From: Trametes villosa
Taxonomy: Eukaryota; Basidiomycota; Agaricomycetes; Polyporales; Polyporaceae
DNA: 64,000 nucleotides
Direction of reading: 5' to 3'
Assembly: GCA_002964805.2 (NCBI GenBank)
Contig: PUDQ02000086.1
Coordinates: 124,001-188,000 of the forward strand
The translations under genes were made by a program, and so were the position numbers. Shown here in pieces: positions 23,831-33,043 of this stretch (positions are counted from its first letter, which is position 1; each line of letters opens with the position of its first letter). Below the pieces are notes generated by a model. The model had not been told where the DNA came from, made no database searches, and saw only the letters and a list, made by a program, of their open reading frames with translations.

Positions 23831-24403
23831 CCCTGGCCTGGCCGCGGGCACGCCTCGAGGGGCGTGCCGCGGGGGGGTGTTCGCGCGTGTGCGAGTCGCA
23901 TCAGAAGCTGGCGCTTCCGCCGACGAGGCCACGAGCCCGGGTCCAGGGCACAATTGGGCGACGGCTTTGACGACGCTCCGCTTGTGCGCTGGAGACTTCG
24001 GGCTCTGATGTCCAAGCTGCGTGTGTTGGCGAACAGAAGATGGGAATGGAGAACAAGAGGTGTCTGGGTGGGTCGGGCCCAAGCGCCGCCTCGAGGCACG
24101 GGACAACGACGCGGCAGATCCAGGTCATGACTGCGCGTCGGGGGAGCTCAAATGAACTTCCGTCGTTCGAAGTCTCACCACCATTGCTATTTTGTGTGCG
24201 TACTGCACCTGTGATGTACCTCGTGAGCTTGCAGCCACTTCCCCGTACCGGGAGTTCAAACGTTCATCGCCGACTATATACAACTTCTTGCATTCGGATG
24301 CACAAGCGCCCATTCAAGCATGAGTCGTCGAGGAGTCGCGGAATGAGTGATCAGAGTGGATTAGAGTAATGGATGCTGCTGAGCGCCGCCGGGCTAAGCT
24401 GTC
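23831..24403. other. Intergenic region
   Basis: Between the BTB promoter and the 3' end of the disrupted HET gene. Overlapping shadow frames occur near 24040-24369 and 24106-23900. I see no recognisable gene or repeat. Confidence 0.45.
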
Positions 24404-25810
24404 TTATATTGGGTGTCGAGGGACGCCGTGCGTCACAACCATAGTCTGCGATTCTGGTGGGAGAAGACCTGGTGGTTTGAGAGCAATCAAGGGAGACGCC
24501 GAGGTAGGGCCTGCCTGAGGCGGAGCTACGCGAATCCTCTTTACGGGACTTTCGCCCGCGGATGGAGGCCCGAGTGCTCTATCCTTCTGCCGCTTCTGGG
24601 TAGATCCTGATGGAGCGGCGGATGAGAGCGTCGGTATGACCGGGTGGGCGTAGCGGTACTTCTCCGAGAGCTCAATAGACAGCGAGACGTTCTTCGTGTC
24701 GTCGCCCACGAAACTCCCCAGGGGGCGTTCCAGCGCGACGCGCAGAAGACGGACCGTGCACGCGTCCCTCTTCCAGTGAGGGTCGGAGTGGATGATGAAG
24801 TCGGCCTGGAGGAGGAGGCGCCTCCACGTTGACTGGGAGTCGAACTCGGATATCGAGTTGCGCGCTTTCGGGGTTTCCTTCATAGTGGAGGATATAGGCA
24901 CGTCGGCGGTGGAGGAAGACTGCGAGGAGTCGGAAGAGGGCGACAGCGCAATGTTACGAGGAGGGAACTTAAGCACGTTCTCGACGAAGAAGCAGGCTTT
25001 CGTGTCCCAGAGGGTGAGGAACCAGAAGTCTCCGAACTTCTGCTGCCTGAGCGTAATCCGCAGCCGCACGGTCTGCCGGCGTTCGCCGTCATCGAGGGTA
25101 TGGCCTTCCCCGGTGTACGCGAGCGTAGTTTCTAGCGTGATCTTCTCCTCTGACCTCGTCACCTGCAGCGCAGACGGTGCGAAGCTGAGCGCGGCTAGCG
25201 CGTCCACGCTGCGAGGTGTGATCTGGAAGACAACGCCATTGCACTTATCGCCAGGCCAAAGATCGACACGGCCCATCCGGCTTCCACGGACGCCGGGGTC
25301 GAGCTGCGACTTCGGGATAGCGGGATGCGAGTACTGACGAAGAAGGGAGGCCTCGGAGGTCGTAGGGAGAACGTGCCGCAAGGCTTCTGCTAACGCGCCC
25401 TCGGTGAGGCAGACGATGTGGAATGGCTGATGGCTCCGTTTGCTGCAAGGGATGTGGGTTCCGATGAACAGGCCACGTTCGCTTCCTCCCTCTTCTCGAG
25501 AATGGCACAGCGGGAGCGCGATGAGAGCGCCATCCGCGTTCTCGCACTGTAGGAGGGCGAGCATGTTGGCGCGGCCCAATCCGGTACAGTGCGTGCAGTG
25601 AGCTTGGCCGTTTGCCGTCCAAAAGGCTCGGGAAACCTGAGGCACCGCGGAGAGGTCGAGACATAGAAATGGTACGCGGATTCCCTGCGAGGTGATGATG
25701 TAGTGAAGTGGCGGGACGTCTTTGGCGCCTCCACTGAGGCGCAGGCGTATAGCGAGCTGGGACGGGGTAATCGATGTGACGTCGCGGCAGTGCTCAAATG
25801 CTGACGGGGA

Positions 25811-25815
25811 AGTGG
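25811..25815. repeat. Target-site duplication AGTGG, left copy
   Basis: Five bases directly before the LTR start, repeated at 27265-27269. The size is normal for LTR retrotransposon integration. Confidence 0.9.
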
Positions 25816-26022
25816 TGTAGAAAATTCCAGAGTATGCAGGGACGCGACGAGCAAGCAGACTCAGACCAATCGGAATTTTCTAGTACTAGGTAGTACCCCG
25901 TCCAAACGCGTGGGGATTACAGGCGCGAGACGAGCGTCCGTGTACCGTACGAAAATAGAGTTTGACCTCCGACCAGCCACTCCGGACGGCAGTTGCCGTA
26001 CCCCTAACCTCGACTTGCGTCA
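25816..26022 (-). repeat. Long terminal repeat, downstream copy
   Basis: 207 bp, beginning TG and ending CA on the plus strand, matching 27058-27264 base for base as far as I can compare by eye. It is the 3' LTR relative to the gag direction. Confidence 0.92.
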
Positions 26023-26079
26023 CGTCCCCTCGGCAACTGCTTCAAACAGCGTCCCCTCGTCCAAACGTCCCAGCGTCCA

Positions 26080-26970
26080 TTAGATGATCGTGTGTCCGAG
26101 TTCGAGCGAGCCGAACTGGCGGTCAGCGTCGAGGTAGTCATCTTGCGACCATGCGACTTGAGCTACCCCCGACGGCGTCCCTTGAGTCGGCACTTCCTTG
26201 CAGTACGCACGGATATGCCCAGACTTGCCGCACTTCCAACACGAAGGCGGTCCATTCGGCTGAGTGCCCGGCGACGGCGTACCTTGGGAGACCCTCCCCG
26301 GCGGGTTCAACCTCGCAGCAACAAACACCCCACCCGACGGCCGTCCATCATCCAACCCCGTCTCATCGTTCCTCCGGCGGGCTTCTTCATTCAGCAAGCG
26401 TCTGACAACGTGCGAGAGCGACATGTCGGAATCGGGTGTGGCATCGAGGGAAATGACGAATGATTCGAACGAGGGGGGGAGACCGTTCGTGAGCGCGAGG
26501 ATCTGGTCTTCATCGTCCGTCTTCACCCCGGCGTCCTTCAGCCGAAGCGCAAGGGTTTTCACCCGGCCAACCCAGCCCGTCATCGTTTCATCCTCATGCT
26601 TTCGCAAGCGGAGGAATTCACGGCGTAGGGAGAGGCGTGTCGCGAAGCCGTCGGCGATGTGGACTTGCTGCAGCGCCTCCCAGATGACCATGGGATCCGA
26701 ATCACGTACGTGAGCCAGTTGCGACGTCTCCACCTTCTCCACGATCTCCGCGCGCGCCTCCGCCATCTTCTCAGCATCCCGGCCCTCCAACTGCGACTTC
26801 ACCCAGCTCTCCTCGTTCTCCTTCGGCGTCGACTTCGGAGGCGTCAGGTCCGGCTGGACGAGCTTCCACAGCTTCTTCTTGACAAGAAGCGCTTCCATGC
26901 GCATCGACCACTCCCAGTAGTTCGTGTCATTGAGGAGGGGAAAGCGAATGAGTGTTGCATCGAGAGACAT
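26080..26970 (-). CDS. Copia-type Gag protein with CCHC zinc knuckle
   Basis: A 296-residue structural protein of the retroelement, expected to pack RNA into virus-like particles. It opens MSLDATLIRFPLLNDTNYWE, where the N-Y-x-x-W box is typical of copia gag N-termini. The middle has a gag core (ETMTGWVGRVKTLALRLKDA; ALTNGLPPSFESFVISLDAT). One zinc knuckle, CWKCGKSGHIRAYC, follows near residue 245. The frame is open upstream into the LTR to a TTG near 27096, but 26970 is the first ATG found in this frame. It ends with TAA at 26082-26080, 57 bases before the LTR. No pol frame follows. Confidence 0.85.
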   Translation of the reverse strand: MSLDATLIRFPLLNDTNYWEWSMRMEALLVKKKLWKLVQPDLTPPKSTPKENEESWVKSQLEGRDAEKMAEARAEIVEKVETSQLAHVRDSDPMVIWEALQQVHIADGFATRLSLRREFLRLRKHEDETMTGWVGRVKTLALRLKDAGVKTDDEDQILALTNGLPPSFESFVISLDATPDSDMSLSHVVRRLLNEEARRRNDETGLDDGRPSGGVFVAARLNPPGRVSQGTPSPGTQPNGPPSCWKCGKSGHIRAYCKEVPTQGTPSGVAQVAWSQDDYLDADRQFGSLELGHTII

Positions 26971-27057
26971 GACGACAGAGAATGGTGTGGCAACAAACAA
27001 GCAGCAAGCAACAAGCAACAAGCAACCAACAGACTGGGGCCAGATAGTACGCGTTTG

Positions 27058-27264
27058 TGTAGAAAATTCCAGAGTATGCAGGGACGCGACGAGCAAGCAG
27101 ACTCAGACCAATCGGAATTTTCTAGTACTAGGTAGTACCCCGTCCAAACGCGTGGGGATTACAGGCGCGAGACGAGCGTCCGTGTACCGTACGAAAATAG
27201 AGTTTGACCTCCGACCAGCCACTCCGGACGGCAGTTGCCGTACCCCTAACCTCGACTTGCGTCA
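27058..27264 (-). repeat. Long terminal repeat, upstream copy
   Basis: 207 bp copy at the 5' end of the element relative to gag. It brings a TGA directly after the last intact codon of the HET gene's 5' half. Confidence 0.92.
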
Positions 27265-27269
27265 AGTGG
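27265..27269. repeat. Target-site duplication AGTGG, right copy
   Basis: Five bases directly after the second LTR, identical to 25811-25815. Confidence 0.9.
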
Positions 27270-28224
27270 CCAGAAGGCAAGGATTGTCCAAACTGTAGCA
27301 CCGAGGATCGTAGCAGTCGTCCAGAGTCCGCAAGACGCAACTACGCCCCCAGGCGAAGATGCTTTGGTCCGGGACGGTCCGGATGATTTCCTCCTGGAGG
27401 CGGAGGAAGGCGTTCTTCCCCTCTCCGTAAATGGGCGGCATGTGGATCCCGAAGAGGCCCATCAGGGAGTACGCCTCGTCCTCGACGCGCGTGGTCTCCC
27501 GTCCCGCAGCCCACGACATCCTCCGCGCGACACTGGCCGAGTCCAAGGGCGCCCGTCTAGTAAGGATGTTGACATCGACTCCGGAGATCTCCTCCAGAGT
27601 CGCAGCGAGGCCGACTTTCGTCCCGAGGAAGCGCCAGGTCTGGGTGAGAAACTCTACGCGCTCCGGCGCGATGAGCTCCTGCAGCGTCCAGCCACGCTTG
27701 TGCCATCGGCTCGCGCGGAACCTGGAATCCGGATTTATGGGCATGTCGCCGTCCGGGACGTCCTCGAGATAAACGATGCAAAGGTCCGAGAGCCTGTACC
27801 ACTCGTACATCGAGTTGATCGCCTCGGAGAGCTCCGCGCTGCTGGACTGGTCGATGCAGCACGCGTCGCTCCATACGAGCCGGAAACCGGCCTGCCGCGC
27901 GACCTTGCAGAAACCCTTGATCTTGTCTGAGAGATTTGGGTGGGAGAGGATGGTGGACCGAGTGGGAGGTCTCTCGGAGGAGTAGGAGACGCGTGCGATG
28001 CGGGAAGGGGGCAAGGATTTGAAGTTTTTCAGCTCGTCTGTCACGACGGCCTGCTGTTTTCGGACGCTTTTGGCCACCGCCGCTTGCAGCGCCCGGACAT
28101 CACTGTATGACTGCTCGCCGCCGTGCTCAGAGGACCTCCAGGTGTGGGATAAAATGGCGTAGACGACGCATTGCGGATCGTTGTGCCACTCGAACTCGCC
28201 TGTCGAGGTATTGAGAAACCGCAT

Positions 28225-29598
28225 GCTATCAAAGGCTGAATCCACCAGTAAGACCTCCGTTACTCATGTTGATATTGGGCTCACCTTCCACCGAGTAGTG
28301 TGAATAGCGGTGCCCAAGCTGACCGGGACTGGGGGGCGGGGCAGGGCTAGTGGCGTGCTCGACGCACGAGTGATGTCTTCGATCTATAAGTGAGTTCGTG
28401 ACGCAAGCACCCCGCAGGAAGATGGCAGCAACGTACCTTAAACGAATGAGATCCCGTAGTATTAGGGTTATGTCGAGAATGGCGCCCCTATCAGCTGCGT
28501 AGCGCAGCTCATACGACAGGACGATGGTGGAGATTGTCACTCCTTCGAGCGCGATGCCCACCAGCATTGCCACGGAGACATCTGATAGAAGTCACTTTCA
28601 AACGCGAGATCTGTTCCCTGTGAGAGTACAGGAGGTAGTGCGATAAATCATGGATACAGGGACCCCGCGGTGGTTGTTTCTCTTGAACTGCTTCCAGTGT
28701 AGCCTAACGGTGCCAACTCGGATACACCGAGATCTCGAGCGGCTGTGCGCCAATGTTAGTATCGAAACGCTTTCGCTCGACGCTGGCGTATGACTGACCT
28801 ATCTACGGTCGTCGTGGTTGTGGCCTTATATCGGGAGACGGTGGATGGGAACATAAGTGAGTGTAAGTGGTAAGTTGACAACCTTCTCTCGACCCCGGAG
28901 TCGCCTCGTACCGCCACGCACCGGCGCTAAGCCGTGGTGCTCCTTTCCTTCCTTCCATCACGCCCGATACTTGCTGGACAACATAGCTCTCGTTATATGT
29001 TCTTCTGCCAAGTACTGTGCATTCTGAACCCCCCGGTCCTCTGCTTAGAGGGCACGCGTACTCGGGGACTTCATGTAGTCTGAATCTGCAGACGTTAACT
29101 GGGCCTCCAACTGCACTGTACGGAGTCTTTGCATGGCGTGCGCGTATACGTTTCGTCAACAATGATAGGGCCTCTTCACCGGGAACGTTCTCCAGGTATG
29201 TTCCTCCCCCAAATAGAGGCATCTCAAGGGTAAGTACGCAAAGCCATCGGCCTCAAATCAGACAGCTTCGGGGGCGGTGTCGGCATGCGAGCGTCCGAGG
29301 ACAGGACTCCGCTAGTACAGCGCATCCTTCACTGCATCCCGCAGATGATTATGATATGCGGAGTACAGGTATGCATTCATTCAGCACCGCGTTGTGGTCG
29401 CTACGAAGGAGCAGGGCGATAAAACTCTCAATGTATGGCCTCATAATATCGCGCACTTCGGGCATGCTGTCAACCTCTCCCCATTCTCTGCTCTACGCTT
29501 CTTCTATCAGCTGAGTTGCCGGGCTCTTTTCATTACATCTCTAAAGAGGGTATGACATGGATTTATCTTGTTCGAGAATCTGCTAGGCTGACACCTTG
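28225..29598. other. Region between divergent HET genes, possible decayed membrane-protein gene
   Basis: About 1.4 kb. On the minus strand, 28573 to about 28434 reads MAMLVGIALEGVTISTIVLS followed by a charged stretch (RYAADRGAILDITLILRDL) and a GTACGTTG donor, resembling part of a fungal multi-span membrane protein. No matching exon chain was found upstream (28600-29500), where frames are broken. It also holds the promoters of both HET genes. Confidence 0.28.
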
Positions 29599-31788
29599 AT
29601 GTTCAGGACCAGCACAAGGATGCCGCGGTTCTTAAACACGTCGACGGGCGAATTCGAGTGGCACAACTCCCTCCACTACGTTAGCTACGCTATACTGTCC
29701 CACACCTGGCAGCTCCCAGTGAACGGCGGGGAGCAGTCGCATGAGGACGTCCGCGAGCTTCAGGCAACGGTAGATCAGAATCTGCGTAAACTTCAAGTCG
29801 CCGTCGTGGAGGAGTTGAAGGCTCTCTTCTCACCGGACGCACTGCAACCCAGTTCGATCAAACTCACTTGCGGCCCCTCCCATAGCACGTCTACCGCGGT
29901 GGCGCGAGGTCCGTTGACCATTCTGTCGCATCCAAAGCTCTCCGAGAAGATTAGGGGGATCTGCAAGGTCGCGCGGAGCGCAGGTTATAGCCTTCTCTGG
30001 GTCGACTCCTCCTGCATCGACAAATCCAGCAGCGCAGAGCTGTCCGAAGCCATTAACTCGATGTACGACCTGTACAGACTTGCAGACATATGCTACGTCT
30101 ACCTCGAAGACCTTCCGGATGGCGACGATCCTACACTCAGGAAGTCCAAGTTTCGAGGTTGTAAGTGGCACACACGGGGGTGGACGCTACAGGAGCTCCT
30201 CGCTCCGAGTACTGTGGTCTTTCTGACCAAGTCCTGGCGTTTCCTTGGAACCAAGATGGGTCTGGCTTCGACATTGGAGAAGATTACAAACATCCCCGTG
30301 GACATTCTCACGGGCGAAGCCCCGGTCACCTCGGTCAGCGTCGCGCGTAGGATGTCTTGGGCCGCGGATAGGAGGACGACCCGAGTCGAGGACGAAGCGT
30401 ACTCGCTCATGGGGATTTTCGGCGTTCACATGTCACCCATCTACGGCGAGGGGAAGAACGCGTTCCTCCGCCTCCAGGAGGAGATCATCCGCACCATCCC
30501 GGACCAGACGCTCTTCGCCTGGGGTGACAGCTGCACCCTCGTTTCTCTCCACCACGGTCTCCGCCGGTCTAAGGACTATGACCTCTATCTCAGCACAGAC
30601 CCTGCCAGTGGCCTCCTCGCCAGCTCCCCACGGGACTTCAAATACACCGGCGACATCGCTTGTCTCACTCCTGCAGATCTGGCTTCACGTCTGCGCCTGC
30701 AGAACGAAGACATCCCTCCTCTCCATTGTGTCTTCACCCCGCAAGGCGTCCGAGTTCAGCTCCTCTTCGTCGATCTCGCGCGGGTCCCGCAGGTCTTCGA
30801 CGCCTTCTTCTCGTCGGTGGGAGGAGAACTTTGCGAGGACTGCATGCGGGCTGGCCATGCCCATACGCTCGCGTTCCTGCAGTGCGAGGACAAGACCGGT
30901 TCGCTCATCGCCCTGCCTTTGCGCTCGCCGAAGGCGGGGGTAGAGAGGGGGGAAGGTGCGATTGTGTCTACCCACGTTGGCTGTCCAGGTGATTGGCCCT
31001 TGGAGCACAAACCTCGGTACCATCTCGTGCGCATGAGGAAGGAGGCATTAGCAGAAGCTCTCCCGTTCCTTTCCTCGACGCCCGCCCAACTATCCATCCT
31101 CCATCACTACTGGTCGCCCATGACATCCAAGGGACATCTCTTCCAGTATATGGGCAACCTGATGTTGTGGTCCAACGACTACGCCAACGGCGTTACCATT
31201 AGCCTTGCGCCTGGGTGCATTGAAGCACTTGGCTCTCTCGGCCTCACTGTCACCCCACTGCAGTGCGAGTTCTCCGAAGGCGAAATCATCATGTCCACCT
31301 CCCTGGTCTCGGAGCCTCAACCTCACGCTCGGTCGACCGCAATTCTACAGACGATAGACGTGCGCGTAGTGCTTCGAAGACATCTCTTGAAGTACCCGGA
31401 TACCGAGGCATGCTTCTTCGTGTCCAACTCCTTCTCTGTGACCTCCCCCATCCCGATCCCCTGCCCAGAAAACGATGTGAGACCGCCCTCCACCGGACCA
31501 GCGCCACATATCACCCCCGCACATCTCGTTCCGAAGAATGCATCGCGAGTGCGCCGCGAGCAGCATAACCGTTCGGTGACCTTCCCTTCGAGTGCAATTT
31601 ACCAGCAAACACTGGCCGATACGAGATTCGTCCTGCATGCGAGCCCTGATCAAGACCATGAGCGGAAGTCCTTCGTTCGGCGGCTTCTGAAGCTCTCCCT
31701 GGACCGCTGTCCCCGTCCCTTCTCCACCCACAATACCATCTGGCTCTCGATAGAGCTCTCCGACAAGTACACGGCGAGCAAGCTGTGA
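29599..31788 (+). CDS. HET-domain protein, intact paralogue
   Basis: A 729-residue single-exon HET-domain protein, expected to act in non-self recognition or programmed cell death in the cytoplasm. The ATG at 29599 gives MFRTSTRMPRFLNTSTGEFE; the upstream codon is TTG. A later ATG at M-P-R-F-L-N is possible and would match the paralogue better. The HET domain covers about residues 10-300: YAILSHTW, CIDKSSSAELSEAINSMYD, WHTRGWTLQELLAP, FLGTKMGLASTLEK, VARRMSWAADRRTTRVEDEA and IYGEGKNAFLRLQEEII. The C-terminal half (about 300-729) matches the disrupted paralogue, including C-E-D-C-M-R-A-G-H, and ends LSIELSDKYTASKL. There is no NACHT, ankyrin or WD repeat. It is transcribed away from the disrupted copy, and an EthD-like gene starts 326 bases downstream. 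Confidence 0.87.
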   Translation: MFRTSTRMPRFLNTSTGEFEWHNSLHYVSYAILSHTWQLPVNGGEQSHEDVRELQATVDQNLRKLQVAVVEELKALFSPDALQPSSIKLTCGPSHSTSTAVARGPLTILSHPKLSEKIRGICKVARSAGYSLLWVDSSCIDKSSSAELSEAINSMYDLYRLADICYVYLEDLPDGDDPTLRKSKFRGCKWHTRGWTLQELLAPSTVVFLTKSWRFLGTKMGLASTLEKITNIPVDILTGEAPVTSVSVARRMSWAADRRTTRVEDEAYSLMGIFGVHMSPIYGEGKNAFLRLQEEIIRTIPDQTLFAWGDSCTLVSLHHGLRRSKDYDLYLSTDPASGLLASSPRDFKYTGDIACLTPADLASRLRLQNEDIPPLHCVFTPQGVRVQLLFVDLARVPQVFDAFFSSVGGELCEDCMRAGHAHTLAFLQCEDKTGSLIALPLRSPKAGVERGEGAIVSTHVGCPGDWPLEHKPRYHLVRMRKEALAEALPFLSSTPAQLSILHHYWSPMTSKGHLFQYMGNLMLWSNDYANGVTISLAPGCIEALGSLGLTVTPLQCEFSEGEIIMSTSLVSEPQPHARSTAILQTIDVRVVLRRHLLKYPDTEACFFVSNSFSVTSPIPIPCPENDVRPPSTGPAPHITPAHLVPKNASRVRREQHNRSVTFPSSAIYQQTLADTRFVLHASPDQDHERKSFVRRLLKLSLDRCPRPFSTHNTIWLSIELSDKYTASKL

Positions 31789-32017
31789 GCCTGAGAACGG
31801 CGGTGTCCCAAGGTGTGCATTGCTTGCCTCTTTCTTGCTGTATCGTCGTTCCTAATCCTATGCATCGCGTTCGCCCCAGACCAGTTGTGATGACACAAAC
31901 GCACGCGATTAGGAGCGAAGTGCGCGTGACAAAGCTGCGTGCTGCCCACGAGCACTTCGCGATGGGCTACGGGACCCGGTCCGCTCACGACGCGTACCCA
32001 CGGTCGTGGCGAGCACT

Positions 32018-32024
32018 TATAAAA
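32018..32024 (+). promoter_or_regulatory. TATA box of EthD-like gene 1
   Basis: TATAAAA 97 bases upstream of the ATG at 32115. Two paralogues (46502-47200 and 49789-50484) have TATA elements at nearly the same distance. Confidence 0.55.
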
Positions 32025-32114
32025 GGAAGCCTTCGCAGCGGCGGTCCACCGATTGCGCCAGATTCTGCACTCACCGTCCCTCTCCGAGATACCAGCGCGC
32101 ACCCCGCGACCACT

Positions 32115-32810
32115 ATGCCCGGCATCCTCTTCGTCTACTCCGAGCCTGGCCCCGCCGTCTCCGACGAGGAGTTCAACGACTGGTACGATAACGAGCACGT
32201 ACCTCTCCGTCTCCCCATCCCGGGCTTCCACTCCTGGTCGCGCTGGACCGCCGCGGACGACGCGCGGCCGACGTACGGCGCGCTGTACGACCTCTCGTCG
32301 ACCGCGGTCGTCTCCGAGCCGCCGTACGCGAGCCTCGCGGGCACGCGCTCGGAGCGCGAGGCGGACATCATCTCGCGCCTCGCGCTGCTCGACCGCCGCA
32401 CGTACACGCTCCGCGAGCCTGTGTACCCGCTCAAGGCTGGCGACGCGTACGATCCGCGCAAACCGGGGCCGTATGTGAGCGTCGTCGAGCTCGAGGTGAA
32501 GCCGGAGGAGGAGGCGGACTTTAACAAGTGGTACGACGAGGAGCATATCCCGCTGCTTGCGAAGGTGCCCGGGTGGGTGCGCAGCCGGCGCTTCGAGCTC
32601 GAGTTCGCGGGGGCGACGGGGACGGAGGCGAAGGAGGGGCGGCCGCCGAAGCATTTGTCGATTCATGAGTATGAGAACTTGGAGGTGTTTGAGAGCCCGG
32701 AGTTCAAGGCGGCGACGTCGACACCGTGGAGGCAGAGGATCCGGGAGAATGCGGTGGTGGAGGCCAGGAGGAGGGTGCTGAAGTTCGTGCGCAGCTGGGA
32801 TCGCGAGTAA
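32115..32810 (+). CDS. EthD-like protein with two alpha/beta-barrel repeats, copy 1
   Basis: A 231-residue intronless protein opening MPGILFVYSEPGPAVSDEEF. It contains two copies of the short ferredoxin-like fold found in EthD/Dabb proteins. The first is marked by FNDWYDNEHVPLRLPIPGF (W23-H28) and the second by FNKWYDEEHIPLLAKVPGWV (W139-H144). Each is followed by an S-R-W or R-R-F strand. Family members act in ring degradation, heme or polyketide chemistry; no reaction can be assigned here. There is no signal peptide. The larger frame from 31785 includes 5' UTR. Three close paralogues lie at 42.9, 46.5 and 49.8 kb, and this copy is closest to the one at 49.8 kb. Confidence 0.8.
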   Translation: MPGILFVYSEPGPAVSDEEFNDWYDNEHVPLRLPIPGFHSWSRWTAADDARPTYGALYDLSSTAVVSEPPYASLAGTRSEREADIISRLALLDRRTYTLREPVYPLKAGDAYDPRKPGPYVSVVELEVKPEEEADFNKWYDEEHIPLLAKVPGWVRSRRFELEFAGATGTEAKEGRPPKHLSIHEYENLEVFESPEFKAATSTPWRQRIRENAVVEARRRVLKFVRSWDRE

Positions 32811-33043
32811 GAATCTGCAAGGCAGCGAGAACATCACGAATGTATTTGTACTGTGTGGGTGTGCGGCTACTGGGAACGGATGTAATTGTAGCTTTCGCTC
32901 TTGATGCTGCTCACACCGGGAAAAGCCTAGAGCCTCCATGGCAAGTAATTAATAATCGAGTCCATAACAATACATCAGCCTCGGCGAAAAGATAGAGCAT
33001 TACGCGCACCGGCACACTCCCCGCGGCGTCTTCTCTACGCCCC

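Larger units (their letters stand above)
25816..27264 (-). mobile_element. Gag-only LTR retroelement, copia-like (TR-GAG type)
   Basis: A 1449-bp element with two 207-bp LTRs that I read as identical (25816-26022 and 27058-27264), each starting TGTAGAAAA and ending GCGTCA on the plus strand. It is flanked by the 5-bp duplication AGTGG. Its single open frame codes a copia-type gag on the minus strand. There is no protease, integrase, reverse transcriptase or RNase H, and the 1035-bp interior leaves no room for them. A purine-rich tract (CGAGGGGACG, minus strand) sits just before the downstream LTR. It would need enzymes from another element to move. Identical LTRs suggest a recent insertion. 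Confidence 0.9.
24404..28224 (-). pseudogene. HET-domain gene split by an LTR element
   Basis: A gene for a heterokaryon-incompatibility (HET) domain protein; such proteins can trigger cell death on non-self contact in fungi. The 5' part (28224-27270) and 3' part (25815-24404) are separated by the element at 25816-27264. Their lengths, 955 and 1412, sum to 789 codons, and the reading frame is open across the junction. The 5' part has the HET motifs: YAILSHTW, CCIDQSSSAELSEAINSMYE, RWHKRGWTLQEL, FLGTKVGLAATLEEIS and SVARRMSWAAGRETTRVEDE. The 3' part has a CxxC pair (HCTHCTG) and a serine-rich tail. As it stands the first half ends after L-L-A-T, because the element supplies TGA, giving 320 residues. 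The start at 28224 matches the family opening RFLNTSTGEFEW. The intact paralogue at 29599-31788 aligns along the whole length. Confidence 0.85.

Noticed and set aside
25390..25854. Separate 154-codon gene starting in the LTR
   Set aside because: It begins at a TTG in the LTR and runs out of frame through the 3' half of the HET gene, so it is a product of the insertion.
28225..28245. Start of the disrupted HET gene at 28245
   Set aside because: The codon is GTG; the ATG at 28224 gives the family opening shared with the intact paralogue.
31785..32114. N-terminal extension of EthD-like copy 1
   Set aside because: The extension contains the TATA box and has no counterpart in the paralogues; the start at 32115 fits the family.
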